64,000 bases of DNA from Elymus sibiricus (GCA_039707655.1 CM077674.1:235763904-235827903), one strand, 5' to 3'; counted from the stretch's first letter, positions 44,351-57,234 are shown. The notes: generated by a model not told the origin, from the letters alone. Program-made: numbers and translations.

Positions 44351-45322
44351 ATGTTTAGGAGGCTACTAAGGGGTTCTTCAAGCCGAGGTTCCGAAGAAAC
44401 TTCGCAAGAAGCACCTAGGTACAATTTTCCTCGTGATGCCGAGGTGCGGTCGTACGAATGGTCATGCAACACTTTCATGATGGAAGCTGGTTTTCAACAT
44501 GACTTTGTATGATTTGTGGGGAACGCCGGATTGACTTCCTTCCTCACAGATGAGTGTGATCAGTACCAACTCCTTACCAATACTTCCGTGTAAAATTTCA
44601 GATTCATGCCTAGACAGGATGTGCCTAGCGTATCATTTCATCTCTATGATAGAACTTTTGAGATACCTTTTGCTGATTTTTGTCGTATTTACAAAAATCC
44701 TGCCACGGGTAGTGTAGCAGAGCCTCATCCTAGTGAGTTTGAGGGATTCCTGCAGACCATCACAGTGGGAGAGACTAGAGGGGTCTCTAAGGCTAGAGCA
44801 GTTAGTTTGCATTTTCCCCGTTTTATGCTACTTTGCTTTATTTACTGGGAGATGTTTGACTGCTAGGTGGGAGAGCGGAACGCTTAGTGCCCCTGATCTT
44901 GCTATTTTTCGTAGTGCACTTTTTGGTGATAGGATTTATAGTTTGGCAGCTATCATTGCACGTCGTCTGCATAATAACAGGTCCAAGGGTATTATTTATG
45001 GTGATATTTATGCTACTCGTCTCGCTAAACACTTTAATGTTGCAATCAGACCTAGCGATATCAGTCTTTTACCTAAGAAATACCTAAATTATGAGAGCAT
45101 GGCGGATCATGATTTTATTAATAGTGGTGCCCCATTTTATCAGTATAACTTGGTGTTCTGCCAGGGCACCCGTGATATTATTACTCTTTCCGCCCCTTCC
45201 CTGTTTGACCTTTCCAGGGGAAGATACATTATATTGCGAGAGGACATCATCAACAATAGGAATGAGTTGGCGGCAGCAGAGGAGGTCCACCCTTGGGATG
45301 CTCAGGTGCCTCAGCCGACCTA
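44351..45322 (+). pseudogene. Athila-type 3' ORF (A2)
   Basis: The frame opens MFRRLLRGSSSRGSEETSQE and runs to HDFV, then a TGA (about 44510). It continues through NAGLTSFLTDECDQYQLL and from 44606 PRQDVPSVSFHLYDRTFEIP to CFIYWEMFDC. A shift near 44860 leads to ESGTLSAPDLAIFRSALFGD, KGIIYGDIYATRLAKHFNVA and DLSRGRYIILREDII, ending AQVPQPT at 45322. Layout and position match the A1 ORF. The role in Athila-type elements is unknown, and it sits where retroviruses carry a third gene. Two or more stops and one shift make this copy dead. Confidence 0.7.
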
Positions 45323-46504
45323 GTTCCTCCCTGGGCCGGATGGATTCTTTGAGTGGCATTGACCAAGTTAGGCCAAAAGACTAAGTTTGGGGGAGTACGT
45401 ATTGTCACTGACATTTCATTCATATATCGCATATTCATTACACTTGTTGGTGTTCATCGTTTTCTCTGTATATCCATGTTTCGCCTTTGTTTGTCCTTCT
45501 TTTGTGTGTTTGAAAAACTTTGAAAAATCCAAAAAATATTTCTCGCTTATTTTTTATTTTCTTTCTTGTTAGTTAGTTTGTAGTATTAAAAGAAAACCCA
45601 AAAAGATTTCTTGTTTCTTCTTTTGCGTTTGTTGGGAGTCCTTCGGCGTAAATAGTTCTTCTCGTTTTTGTTTTTTTCTTTCGTTTCCTTTCTTCAGAAA
45701 AACTAAAAACTCCAAAAATATTTCAGTGTGTTTTTATGAATTTCTTTTCTTTTCTTGAGTTGTAAGGAGAAGACTTCGTAGGGATTTCCTATTGGCTCTT
45801 ATGTGCTTTATTGTCGATCTAATGAAAGGCTAATTATTTTTCTTGTCTTCTCTTGTGTATAAAGTGTTTGCATATTTTAGCTTTGTCCACGACACACTTG
45901 CACTATTATATTTTTCACATCATTCGGTCATGCAAGTGAAAGGCAATAATGATGATGATTTGATGAAGTGATATCATGGTGAAGAAAAACTGGTATGAAC
46001 TCTACTTGTTTTTGTTTTTGTAAATATGTTTAACTGAGTAGTCCCGATTTAGCCTATTATGAGTAAACATGTGTGTGATGACAATTAGAGATTATAGTTG
46101 CTCATGCCATGCTTATGTAGTAAGGAGTGGATAGTATGTTATCTTGTGTGTCAACATGCATTAAAATGATTATGATGTAGTATGTTAGGATGGTATATAT
46201 CCTCCTCTGAAGAATTCAAGTGGCTTGACTTGGCACATGTTCACTCATGTAATTGATTCAAACCCAATAATGCCTCTATGATATTTATGTTCAGAGTGTT
46301 TATATCCTCCTCATGCTCATGTTCAATGTTAATGATTCAAAATGCATGATTATGACTGTTGTCGCTCTCTAGTTGGTCGCTTCCCAATCTATTTGCTAGC
46401 CTTCGCCTGTACTAAGCGGAAATACTGCTTGTGCATCCAAAATCCTAAAACAAAGTTATGCCATAAGAGTCCACCATATCTACCTATGTACGGTATTACC
46501 CCGC
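45323..46504 (+). other. A2 3' untranslated region, no gene
   Basis: T-rich and low-complexity. The part at 46360-46500 (CTTGTGCATCCAAAATCCTA, CACCATATCTACCTATGTAC) is similar to R1 at 13930-14000, another sign of shared 3' regions in these families. Confidence 0.55.
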
Positions 46505-46986
46505 TGACGGTGTCCTGGACTAGGGGGTCCCTGCCTAGTTGATTAACCCATGAGCCGAACTCAAGGCCCGTTGAAGAGCAGGGACTCCGGAGGTTTCCAA
46601 CTTGAAGAACCGACGTACCAGGCCTCACCGAAGACTTGGTGTACACCCCAAGGATATGAGATTCGGCATGTATTCCCTTAGTTGTAACCGACCATGTGTA
46701 ACCCTAGATACCCCTGATGTCTATATAAACCAGAGGGTTTAGTCTGTAGAGGCAACATTCATTCATCATACCCCTAGGCTTAGACCACATCTTACGATCT
46801 CGAGGTAGATCAACTCTGTACCTTCATACCTACATAATACAAACAAGAGCATGACGTAGGGTATTACCTCCTTAGAGAGGGCCCGAACCTGGGTAAATCT
46901 TTGTGTCCCTCGTCTCCTGTTAACCATTAATCCGATCTCACAGCTCGGGCCCCCCTACCCGAGATCTGCCGGTTTTGACACCGACG
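46505..46986 (+). repeat. 5' LTR of G2
   Basis: About 482 bp with a TATA box CTATATAAAC at 46721-46730. It is followed by TTGGTGCTTTCATTGAGAG, the usual sequence next to the LTR in this group. Confidence 0.9.
46721..46730 (+). promoter_or_regulatory. TATA box in G2 LTR
   Basis: CTATATAAAC. The same box is present in the 3' LTR at about 56809-56818. Confidence 0.65.
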
Positions 46987-47030
46987 TTGGTGCTTTCATT
47001 GAGAGCTTGCTGTGTGATCACCTAAGATTG

Positions 47031-50000
47031 ATGGTTCGCTTGCGGATTGACAGTGATACCGGCTGCGGTGACATCTTCGTCCCCGGACAATTTTTTGTCT
47101 TCGGCAGCATCGTGCTGCACGCCGACTCGACTGGCCATCTGCGCCGTGTCGAGAACTTCGCCCCGGATCAGGTGGTCACATTCGGGAACCTGGAGTACAC
47201 CACGGACGCCCGAGGTGAGCTGGTCTTTTCAGGATGGACCTCAGATCAGCTTGAGGATCCCTCCAGCGTGGAGGCTCCGGAGGATATTCCCGATCTGACT
47301 TGCGGATCCGACCTCTCAGCAAACCCGATCCCGGAGATAGATCTGGCGATGGTCGCTTCTAGCCCCGCCGCCACGCCTGCTGACCTTGGCTTTGAGCCGA
47401 GTTCGCCAATGGGCCCGATGGTGATTGTCTCGTCGCCTATGGCCGACGAGACCCCTTCTCCTGCCAACCAGGGATCGACCTCAGACGGGCAGGGTAACAA
47501 TGCTGCGTTCGGCGGCCCGAGCAGACCACTCCAGATCGGCCCGACCTATAGCCAGGTCTTGAGCACGGAGGAGGTCTCATAGTTAAATGAGGTGCTGGAC
47601 CGAATCCAAGTCTTGGCGATCTCATCCGCCGTCTACGATCAGATCGGATGCAAAATCGACGATCGGGAAATTTTCGTCCCACCCACCACCCACTTAGTCG
47701 CCATGGTCGAAGACTTGGCTGATGAGCTCGACTACAGCTCTGATGAAGCCACCAACATGGAAGAGGACATCGGCGACGATACCAGAGCAAATCTGTCCGC
47801 TAAAACCCATACAGGGGATTGGGCAGCCACGTCCACATACGACGTCTATATGGTCGACACTCCTAGAAACAGCCCTCAGGATAAACCTAAGGAGAACCCT
47901 AAGCGTCGTCGTCCAAAGAGGCGATCTAAAGGGAGTAATGGAAGTAAAAGTATGGCCAACACCACAGGCACCGCCGATAACGCTGCTGCCCCCGACACCG
48001 CTGAGAACTCGAGCGAGGACAATCAAGCCTCGCCCGCGAAGCCGAAAGAGCCCGTAGAGGCACCGGCGGAGGATGATCTCGAGGACATGGGCACTCTCAA
48101 CGATGGATTAGATAGAGACTACCTTCCCGAATCCGAGGACGATTTAAGCCTCGGACCCGAGGACTTCGTGGTACCCATAAGCCCATCCGAGAAGGCACGG
48201 TTCCAGCGACGGTTACTCGCAACTGCGCGAAGCATGAAGAGGAAGCAGCAAGAGCTGTACACCCATGAGAACGCACTCAATGACAAATGGGTAAAGGTCC
48301 TCGAAGCCGAGGCCGAGCTCGAGGCTCGACGTACCGCCGCCAATTCATACCCCAAAAGACGGCTGCTGCCCGACTTCGACGACGAGGCGGCAAACGATGA
48401 GCTGTTTACGCACGGCAATACAGGACATGCTGATCGCCCCCCTAGAGGACGAGACAGGCCAGCAGGGGCAAACACAGAACCCCCTGCAAAAACCCGCCCT
48501 CACGGCAAGAGTGCGGTGGGCTTCAACGCCCCCTATGATCTGCGCGACAATATACAGGCAAATAAAGCCCCTCCCCGATCCATATATGGTTCGCGGGACC
48601 GCGCACCCGCTGGCCTAGAAGGCTATGACGCCTGGTTCGACAGGCACAACAGAGCTCGGGAGAAGATGCGGGGCAGGACATCGGCCAACACACGACCAGA
48701 TATGACTCGTTTCCGAGGCCCTGCACATCTGGTCTGTTTTACATACGAGGTCATGGAACATCAGTTCCCGGAAGGGTTTAAACCCATTAACATCGACCAA
48801 TACGACGGGACGACCGACCCGGCTGTCTGGATTGAGGATTTTCTCCTCCACATACATATGGCCCGAGGTGATGACCTCCACGCTATAAAATACCTGCCGC
48901 TCAAACTTAAAGGACCGGCAAGGCACTGGCTTAACAGCCTCCCCAGCAACTCTATCGGAACCTGGGAAGAACTGGAAGAAGCCTTTAGGGCAAACTTCCA
49001 GGGCACTTACGTTCGGCCCCCGAACACCGACGACCTTAGTCACGTCATCTAGCAGGAGGGCGAATCTGCTCGGAAATTCTGGAATCGGTTCTTAACTAAA
49101 AAGAACCAGATCGTCGATTGCCCGATGCCGAAGCTATTGCCGCATTCAAGCATAGCATTCAGGATGAGTGGCTCGCCCGACAGCTTAGGCAGGACAAGAC
49201 GAGAACTATGGCGGGCCTTACCTCCTTAATGACCCGCTTTTGCGTGGGCGAGGACAGTTGGCTTGCCCGAAGTTCCCACGGGAATGATCCCGACACCTCA
49301 GAGGCACGCGACGGAAACGGCAAACCCAGGCGCAACAGAAACAAGCGCCGGAATAAGCATGGTGGCAGCGATACCGAGGACCCAACAGTCAATGCAGGGT
49401 TCAGCGGCCCGCGAGCTAGACCCAAGAAAAGGCCTTTTAAAGGGAACAAGGATGGCCCTAGCGCCCTGGATAGACTACTTGATAGGTCTTTCCAAATTCA
49501 CGGCACCTCAGACAAACCTGCCAACCACACCAATCAAAATTGTTGGGTATTTAAGCAGGCCGGCAAAGCAGTTACCGAGGAACCAACCAGGAGCGGGTCC
49601 CGCAGGGATGACGAGGATGAACCTCGTAGGCCAAGCAGCGGCGGCCAAAAGCAATTCCCTTCCAACGTTAAAAACATGAACATGATCTATGTCACGCATA
49701 TCCCTAAGAAGGAACAGAAGCGAGCACTTCGGGACGTCTACGCCATAGAGCCTGTAGCCCCGAAGTACAACCCTTGGTCGGCTTACCCGATCACTTTTGA
49801 CAAGAAGGACCATTCGACCAGTATCTATCATGGCGGGTCGGCAGCCTTGGTCCTGGACCCCATTATCGATGGATTCCACCTAACCCGCGTCCTAATGGAC
49901 GGCGGAAGCAGTTTGAACCTGATCTATGCTGACACTATCAGGAAGATGGGCATTGATTCATCACGAATTAAGCCCAGCAACACCACATTCAAGGGTGTTA

Positions 50001-50398
50001 TACCTGGCATGGAGGCCCAGTGCACTGGCACCGTAATGCAGGAAGTAGTCTTCAGCTCACCCGAGAATTTCCGAAGCGAGGACTTAATCTTCGACATCGT
50101 CCCCTTCCACAGCGGTTACCACGCCTTGCTCGGCCGTACTGCGTTCACCCACTTTAAGGCGGTGCCGCACTACGCTTATCTGAAGCTCAAGATGCCAGGG
50201 CCCCACGACGTCATTACCATTAATGGTAACACGGAGACCTCCCTCCATATAGAGGAGAGGACAGCGGCTTTCGCGGCCGATTTCCAGGCAGCCGAGGAAG
50301 CTGCCCGACGTATAGCACGGCAGGCGTTGCTAAGCTCTTCAAAGTGTGTACGCACCGGCACCTCGGCCCCCGGCCAACCCCGCGTCAATCCTAAATAG
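47031..50398 (+). pseudogene. G2 gag-protease polyprotein relic
   Basis: ATG 47031 opens MVRLRIDSDTGCGDIFVPGQ. TAG at 47580, TAG at 49050 and a shift near 49110 interrupt the frame. A charged N-terminal part is followed by a capsid-like helical domain (about 48720-49200: FPEGFKPINIDQYDGTTDP, VWIEDFLLHIHMARGDDLHA, KLKGPARHWLNSLPSNSIGT), the usual Gypsy gag block. Then come a basic region and a retropepsin with VLMDGGSSLNLIYADTIRKM at about 49890 and HALLGRTAFTHFKAVPHYAY later. The frame ends in PRVNPK at 50398, where polymerase domains should follow. The order and gag type fit the Tat/Retand-like branch. Confidence 0.85.
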
Positions 50399-51710
50399 GG
50401 ACGCGCGCTCCCCGGTTTCCCTCCCTTGGTAGCAAGCTACGTGCCTCGCGTACATAACTTTGCACTTAAAAATCCATGGGAGACCGAGGAGCGATATTTA
50501 AGAAAAGGGTGCATCATCTTGGAATGGCCGATCACCCGCATCCTCGTTATCTTTTTCAGTGGCATATAAAGGCCAACCAGGACTCACATCTTTGGCAGCG
50601 TCAAGCAGCCACACTCCGGCAATTACCTCTTCGGGGGGCCCGTATCTCGGATGCGTTCTATGTAGTCGGGATGGATTAGCCAGGAGTGCTCACCATGCCT
50701 TGGACTAGACAAGGGATAGCTGTTCAATAGCACGGAGGCGCAGACGTGCGGCAGGGAAGGCGCTGGGAATAGTCCCCGCTTTTCTAAAGCCTTGTACCAA
50801 ATACCTCCCACTCTTCTTTTTACATACTCTCTGTATCTTGTAAGGTTCCTCTTGATATCAGCTCGGCATCTATGGCTATGCCTTAATGAATGAAAGAACA
50901 TACCTTTTTTCGGTCTCCACACAAAATTACATGTCGTTTCTTCTGCTTTTTGCCTTGTAGCAATATGGATACCGTTAGAAATATACAGATGAGTCCAGTT
51001 TTCGACCGGGGGCTCGGATATGAAATCGAGCCTATGTTTAAGTCTGATATCTGTTCGGCGTCTTGGATATTGCATTATATGCATGAGTTTTGAATCGTGA
51101 TTTTAGTCAATGATTGGGTTGCCCGGCTCCTGTGCTTGCATCCTACGTTCCGCTCTGTTCGGCTAGGTGCACAAAGGGACAACCACTGCGATTGTGCTTC
51201 CAGCTCGGCCTGGTCAAGCACCTTAGTAGAAGAAAGCCAAAAATCGACTGTCATGATAAGCATAAACTGGGCGGCTATCCGAAGACAGTGTCAAACTATA
51301 TGTCGTTAGTGGTTACACCGTGCTAAACGAAGGGTTCTTGTTATACGAACTGAGGTGTTCTAACTGGTGCACTTCGGCATGTCCGATCACCACTACACCG
51401 GGGGCTAGGTCAGCTAACCCAACTTTTCGAACTCTTATGACTAAGTGAAGGATATAAAGCCACTATGGTCCGATTGCCTCGTTTCGTAAATACGCAACCG
51501 CCCCCGGGCACCGAGACGTCGGCTAAGGGTTTACGCATTTTTACGAAACACCATGCGTAGTATCTACAGAGGGGGTAGAAGCCGACGACCGGCCTCTTTC
51601 AGTATAAACGGTCGAAAAGGAATAAAATAAACTCGTCGGATGCAAACAACTAAATTAGCATAAATAATAATTGTTTTTACAGCAGTTGCCACGGCATACA
51701 GAGGGGTTCT
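50399..51710. other. G2 middle, no gene seen
   Basis: About 1.3 kb between the sense gag-protease and the antisense gene. No frame is supported. RT-integrase coding is replaced by this spacer. Confidence 0.55.
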
Positions 51711-54700
51711 TTAGAACCGGAGCTCGGTCTTCGAGCATTGTACTTCGGTCACCCGAGCCCCTTCTTGGACCTCGGCAAGAAACTGCTCGGGTGTCTGGTT
51801 CTTCCCTTCTGGAGGCCCCGACGCGATGGCAAGCGGCTTGATCTTCAGGTAATGCGCCATGGTTGACGCATAGGCTCGCTCCTCGCCTTCCAGGCAGGCC
51901 GACTGCTTCCAGTTCGCCACCTGGGGGCTCGCGCCTCGCAATCTCTGAACCAAGCCAAATAGACTGGTTGGTAGTGGCCCCTGCGGCCAGAGATTGGCGC
52001 AAATATCCTCCATAATTGGCCGAGCCATGCGAAACAGCTCGGCCAGCTGCTTCATCTGATTATTCAGTAGCGGAGGATGCTCGGGCGCCTGGAATTGGGC
52101 CCAGAAGGCCTTCTCTATCGACTCCTCGGGGTGGGCAGCAAAATAGGCACCGGCGTCCGAGGCGCTCCGCGGCAGATCCCTGAAGGCCTCTGAAGAACGC
52201 CAGACTTGCGTAAGATGGGCAAATCGACGGTCACCGAAAACGCAGCGGAGCAGGTATGGCTTACCAGCGGCAATCTGCCTCACTTGCTGAAGCACTTCAC
52301 GATCCACCGTCGCCTGGGTCATGGCCTCTTTGGAGGCTGAGCTCGCGGTTTCGAGCTCGGAGGTGAGCTTGTTCTTTTCCTCCCGGAGGGCGTCGCGCTG
52401 CTTGACCAGCCCCTCCAGGTCGCCCTCCACCTCCACTACCCAGGCCGCGTGCTTCACACCGGCCTCCTTTTCCTTGGCCAGCGCTTCGCTGGCCTGCCTC
52501 GCCGTAGCCTTCTGCTGTTCGGCTTCTTGCCGAGCTACTTGCAGCTCGGACCGGAGTCTCTCAAGCTCCACGGAAGCAGCTGCAGTACATTCATAGAGCC
52601 TTTAGAGCTCAACACAATTGCATCCGCACATATAATATTACAATCAAATATTCAAACTCTTGCTTACCTTGAGATTGCTCTATCTGCTTCTTAAGCAGAT
52701 CCGTGTCCTGCTCAGACCGATCGAGCTTATGGTTCAGCTCTTCCAACTCCCTTGAGGTGGATGCTGAAACCGAGGCCGAAACCTGCAAAACGAAATGTTA
52801 GCTTCCTCAGACGATTTGATCCCCTGGTCGGCTCTGTGCATCCAACCAGGGTCTCGGTGGCTATTGTCCACACGTTTTTGATATGCTACCCTTCCCTATA
52901 ATCCCCGCGCAAGATTATCAAATCTACCTCGAGGCTTGGGGGCTACTGTGGTTACACTTGTAACAAGTCTATGCAGTAGGCAATGTCTTCGGACATATCA
53001 AATTTTACTTATTCCCTAAAGACTATCAGACACATCTAGTGCTAAAAAGTTTTGCGCATGTACGCGATACTAAAACAAAAACTCAATTTGAGCTTACCTC
53101 AAAGCCTTCATACAGGCCCTTGAAAGCCTCTCGAATACCGGCCTATGCGGACCGGTAGTTCTTCAGCGCCGCACCCAGTATGGCGTGGTGCTCGGCTACG
53201 ATGGCGGAGCCCGTCAGGGCTGCTTCCATCTCTTCAGTCCATCCCGTGGACACCTGCCCTCCAGCAGGTCGGGATGGACGGGTCACCTCGGCCTCCTCCA
53301 TCAGTGGACGAGCTGCCGTTGAGGTCGGCTGCCGAGGTGGCTCTGGGAGAATGGGAGCCGAGATTATCGGTTGTTCCCGCTCTTCCCCTCCTTTCGGGGA
53401 GGAGGTCTTCTCCGGCGCGCCTTTGGAGGCTGGGGCCTCAGCCTCAGCCATGGAGGCATCGACACCGCCCCCCCCTGTGGTAGTTTTCGGGGGGGTGGGC
53501 TGAGAATTAGCCTCCCCTAGCCCATTGTGGGACGTGGGGGACGTGTGATGCTCCTCCGAGGCGCTGGGAGGAGGAAGCCCTCTCGACGACGTCTTGTCAC
53601 TTAGATGGGAGCGTTGTGGGCTGAAAAATCTACTCGGTCAAGGTTCAGGGGAGGAAGGCAATTGCAATGTGCGAGTAAATTAAAATGCGTACCTCCTCGG
53701 CGGGGGTCTCTCCCTGCGGGGCCCAAAGATGTCGTCCTCTGACTCGGAGGGAACGACCTCGACCTCGGAAGGGGCCTTGGTGGAGATGGCGTCAGCAACC
53801 TTTATCAGGCGCTTTCGCTTCTAAGGCACGTTGGCCCCCACGACATCCTCGGATGCCGCCCTTTTTCTCTTGGAGGAGGAAGCGCTCTCCTCCCCCTCGT
53901 CTTCTCCGTCTCCTTCCTCCTCGCCCGAGGAAAGGGTTTGGATTTCCTCGGACTTGGCGTCTGAGGGATCTCGGATCCGAAGACCCATCCTTCTCTTCCC
54001 CGGCTCCTTTGCTTTCGCAGTAGCCTTTGGGGGAACTGCGGCCAGCAGGGCATGCAGTTCGGGGGACTGGTTGTCTTCGGGGAGCGGCGTTGCGCACCTA
54101 ATGAGCGCCGCTTTTGGCGCCCACTTCTGCAAGCAGAGCAGGAGGATTCATACGGGCATAAAACAAAGGAATAATTGTTGAAAAGGAAAGGCGAATAGTA
54201 CCTCGGACGTGCCGTGGGCGGTGCTGTAGCCGCCGTCTGGCCCAGACTCGGGGAATTCGTTCCGGGACGGCTTGAAGAGAGCCGTCCACATACCGTCCAG
54301 GGAGGTGCGAAAGAAATGCCGCACTAGAGCTTCGTCTTCAGGCTTGTACAGCCACATGGGGGTGGCCCAAAGTTGGAGAGGGAGGATGCGGCGGTGGAGC
54401 ATAACGTCCACCACTGCCGGCAACTTGAATCTCTTCTTCAGAGATCAGATCCTCCTCTAGAGAGCAGCGACTTCATCCGCGCTGCCCCACTCCAGGCCTT
54501 GCCTCTACCAAGACACCATCTTCCGAGAAGGCAGCCCTATGAAGGCTGCGACCTCGGCCTGGCCCGGCGCGAGTGGTTCTGTGATGTAAAACCACTCGCG
54601 CTGCCACATCCTCACAGTCTCAACGAAGGTGCCCTCCAGCCACTCCGGCTTCTGGAGTTTGCTGATCATGGCACCCCAGCATTCGGCCAGCTCGGCACCG

Positions 54701-55070
54701 CCGCTCTTCGGCTTCACGCAGAAGGTCTTCAGCCATAGGCCGAAGTGGAGCTCCACGCGCAAGAACGCTTCACAGACGATGATGAAGGTGGGGAGGTGCA
54801 GAATGGAGTTTGGGGCAAGATTATGGAAGTCCAGCCCGTAAAGAAAAGGATTCCCTGCACGAAGGGGTGCAGGGGGAACCCCAGACCTCGGATGAGGTGA
54901 GGTATGAACACGACCTGCTCCCCCTGCTTGGGAGTGGGGACGTGTTGGTCTGGCTCAGGAGCCCGGCAGGCGACGTTGTCGGGAATGTATCCCACCAGGC
55001 GGAGCTCCTTGATGGTGGCGTTGGTGACCTTGGAGGCCACCCACTTTCCCTTCAGATCTTCATCCGCCAT
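51711..55070 (-). pseudogene. Antisense five-exon gene of G2 (gypsy-type transposon protein)
   Basis: Predicted exons on the minus strand: 55070-54202, 54126-53693, 53620-53098, 52782-52668 and 52579-51711. All introns have GT/AG ends. ATG 55070 gives MADEDLKGKWVASKVTNATI and then NVACRAPEPDQHVPTPKQGE, VVFIPHLIRGLGFPLHPFV and LHFGLWLKTFCVKPKSGGAE. This is the N-terminal domain of the plant family annotated as putative gypsy-type transposon proteins (Pfam Transposase_28, from memory). The middle is acidic and Ser-rich. The C-terminal half has coiled coil (ELNHKLDRSEQDTDLLKKQI, then ELERLRSELQVARQEAEQQK) and ends CSKTELRF. Frame breaks near 54835 and stops in exons 1, 2 and 3 make it a relic. 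Its biochemical role is unknown. Confidence 0.75.
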
Positions 55071-55196
55071 TGTTGCGATGAGCAGAGGACGGAGGAAAGC
55101 TTTGGGGTTGGAAGGGAGATTGGGGGTGCAAGTTTGGAGGGTTTGAGCGCTAGAGCAGCAGGAGAGCGTGGGGAGATAGATTCACCGCTCCTTGCT

Positions 55197-55205
55197 CTTT
55201 ATAAG
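55197..55205 (-). promoter_or_regulatory. TATA box of the antisense gene
   Basis: Minus-strand CTTATAAAG about 130 bp upstream of ATG 55070. It suggests the antisense gene has its own promoter inside G2. Confidence 0.55.
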
Positions 55206-55667
55206 ATAGTAATAATGCGAAGCATCCCTCTGTCGCGCCGTAAAAATCGCCACGTTTCAGCTTATCGTGCCGTTGTGGCCGCATGGGGTGAAACAATTGA
55301 TTGATGATATCCCCCAAAACGCGGGGCACGATCTCTGTTTTGATGAGACATGCCATTGAGAGGGTTGCCTCAAACCGCGATTCGAATAAGTAATAACTGA
55401 TTTATGTGATGTCATGAGTCCTGACATTTTGGCGAAAGTTGTCAGTGATTGACCGCCAAGCATGTTTGCGTTGCTAGTCTTCGAGACTAAGTAAAACCGT
55501 ATGCTTCGGAAGGACAAAGATGCGTCGCGGGCGACACATGGTCGGCAGGCTTCGCCTCTTATTTTAAATGGGAAGTGCCTTTTTTAATTAGGGATTTCCG
55601 AGCCCTGGGCGAACTTTTAGCTTGGAGCATGGAACTTGCCTGCTAAGCCGAAAAGACATTTATTCGA
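55206..55667. other. G2 interior upstream of the antisense gene
   Basis: No coding frame or repeat supported. It probably contains upstream promoter sequence. Confidence 0.4.
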
Positions 55668-56527
55668 GGGACAATTGCATTTTTATCCCTAGTTGGTTCC
55701 TACCCACGGGTTTTGCCCTTACTTTTCGAGCTTGCTCAGTTTTGCCCTTACTTTTTCCGTCGAGGTCCCTCGAATGCCCTTTGACCGTTTGACCAAAACT
55801 TTGAAAATTCATAACAAATTCATATGAACTCAGAAAAATGCAAATAAGATATCAAAATGTTCAGATAAACATTACCTTTATGTGCATATCAATTGCATTC
55901 ACGACAAAAGCACCGTTTAAACTACCTAAGGTTATTAATGTTATTAACATTATTAAAAATAATAAGGTATAAACAATATATATTTTTCATGAATAAAAAT
56001 TACATGCAAATGTAGGTGATGTTTTTTGAACATCCTGATATCTTATTTGCATTTTTCTGAGTTCATATCAACTTGTTATGAAGTTTCCAAATAATGGTCA
56101 AAGTCGTTAGAACATTCATAACAAGTTGATACGAACTCACAAAAATGCAAATAAGATATCAGGATGTTCAGAAAACATCACCTACATTTGCATGTAATTT
56201 TTATTCATGAAAAAAATATTGTTTATACGTTTTTATTTTTAATAATGTTAATAACATTAATAACCTCGGGTAGTTTAAACGGTGCTTTTGTCCTGAATGC
56301 AAATGATATGCACATAAAAGTAATGTTTATCTGAACATTTTGATATCTTATTTGCATTTTTCTGAGTTCATATGAATTTGTTATGAATTTTCAAAGTTTT
56401 GGTCAAACGGTCAAAGGGAATTCGAGGGACCTCGACGGAAAAAGTAAGGGCAAAACTGAGCAAGCTCGAAAAGTAAGGGCAAAACCCGTGGGTAGGAACC
56501 AACTAGGGATAAAAATGCAATTGTCCC
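55668..56527. mobile_element. 860-bp foldback MULE-like element
   Basis: The left arm (from 55668, GGGACAATTGCATTTTTATC) is the reverse complement of the right arm (to 56527) over nearly its whole ~420-bp length, with a short centre near 56095-56110. The flanking 9-mers are TTTATTCGA and TTTATTCAA (8 of 9 identical), typical of Mutator-like duplications. Smaller inverted stretches (GATATCTTATTTGCATTTTT type) recur within each arm. It encodes nothing. Confidence 0.88.
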
Positions 56528-56593
56528 TTTATTCAAAGTCATTTATCCAAAAAAGGAGGCCATCCTCGGCTTTGAAGACAAGTTCAGGGCTAC

Positions 56594-57073
56594 TGATGGT
56601 GTCCTGGACTAGGGGGTCCCGGCCTAGTTGATTAACCCATGGGCCGAACTCAAGGCCCGTTGAAGAGCTGGGACTCCAGAGGTTTCCAACTTGAAGAATC
56701 AACGTACCAGGCCTCGCCAAAGACTTGGTGTACACCCCAAGGATATGAGATTCGGCATGTATTCCCTTAGTTGTAACCGACCATGTAACCCTAGATACCC
56801 CTGGTGTCTATATAAACCAGAGGGTTTAGTCCGTAGAGGCAACATTCATTCATCATACCGCTAGGCTTAGACCACATCTTACGATCTCGAGGTAGATCAA
56901 CTCTGTACCTTGATACCTACATAATACAAACAAGAGCATGACGTAGGGTATTACCTCCTTAGAGAGGGCCCAAACCTGGGTAAATCTTCGCGTCCCTTGT
57001 CTCCTGTTAACCATCAATCCGATCTCACAGCTCGGGCGCCCCTACCCGAGATCTGTCGGTTTCGACACCGACA
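56594..57073 (+). repeat. 3' LTR of G2
   Basis: 480 bp, collinear with the 5' LTR. Preceded by GACAAGTTCAGGGCTAC, a decayed polypurine tract. Confidence 0.9.
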
Positions 57074-57234
57074 CCAGCCATTCCAAGTAAATTTGCATGT
57101 GCCATCTCTAAAACTTCAAATAAACATCTGTTTTGTGTGCCCCAAAGCTCATGGTGCAATTGAGTGGTCAATATCTTCCATGCTAAGTGTGTTTAACTTG
57201 CGACGATATTTATTCGCTTGTCAATCTTGAGGGA

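Larger units (their letters stand above)
46505..57073 (+). mobile_element. Tat-type Gypsy element G2 with antisense gene, no RT/integrase
   Basis: LTRs at 46505-46986 and 56594-57073 begin TGACGGTGTCC or TGATGGTGTCC and end ACACCGAC(A/G). Flanking 5-mers are CCCGC and CCAGC (one change). The gag-protease frame ends at 50398 and nothing resembling RT, RNase H or integrase follows. A five-exon antisense gene (51711-55070) fills the 3' half. About 20 differences between the ~480-bp LTRs are visible by eye. It is inserted in A2. Confidence 0.9.
43951..57234 (+). mobile_element. Athila-type Gypsy element A2, truncated
   Basis: Starts with the pyrimidine-rich leader of the 3' ORF, without LTR, gag or pol. 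It then has the leader intron, the ORF (44351-45322), a polypurine-like stretch CTAAGTTTGGGGGAGT (45382-45397) and 3' untranslated sequence to 46504. It resumes after G2 at 57074 (CCAGCCATTCCAAGTAAATT) and runs to 57234, where A3 is inserted. The junction with Copia at 43950/43951 shows no LTR end and is probably a deletion. Confidence 0.7.

Noticed and set aside
45387..45572. Possible small membrane protein in A2 3' region
   Set aside because: T-rich low-complexity sequence gives hydrophobic residues by chance. No conservation is visible.
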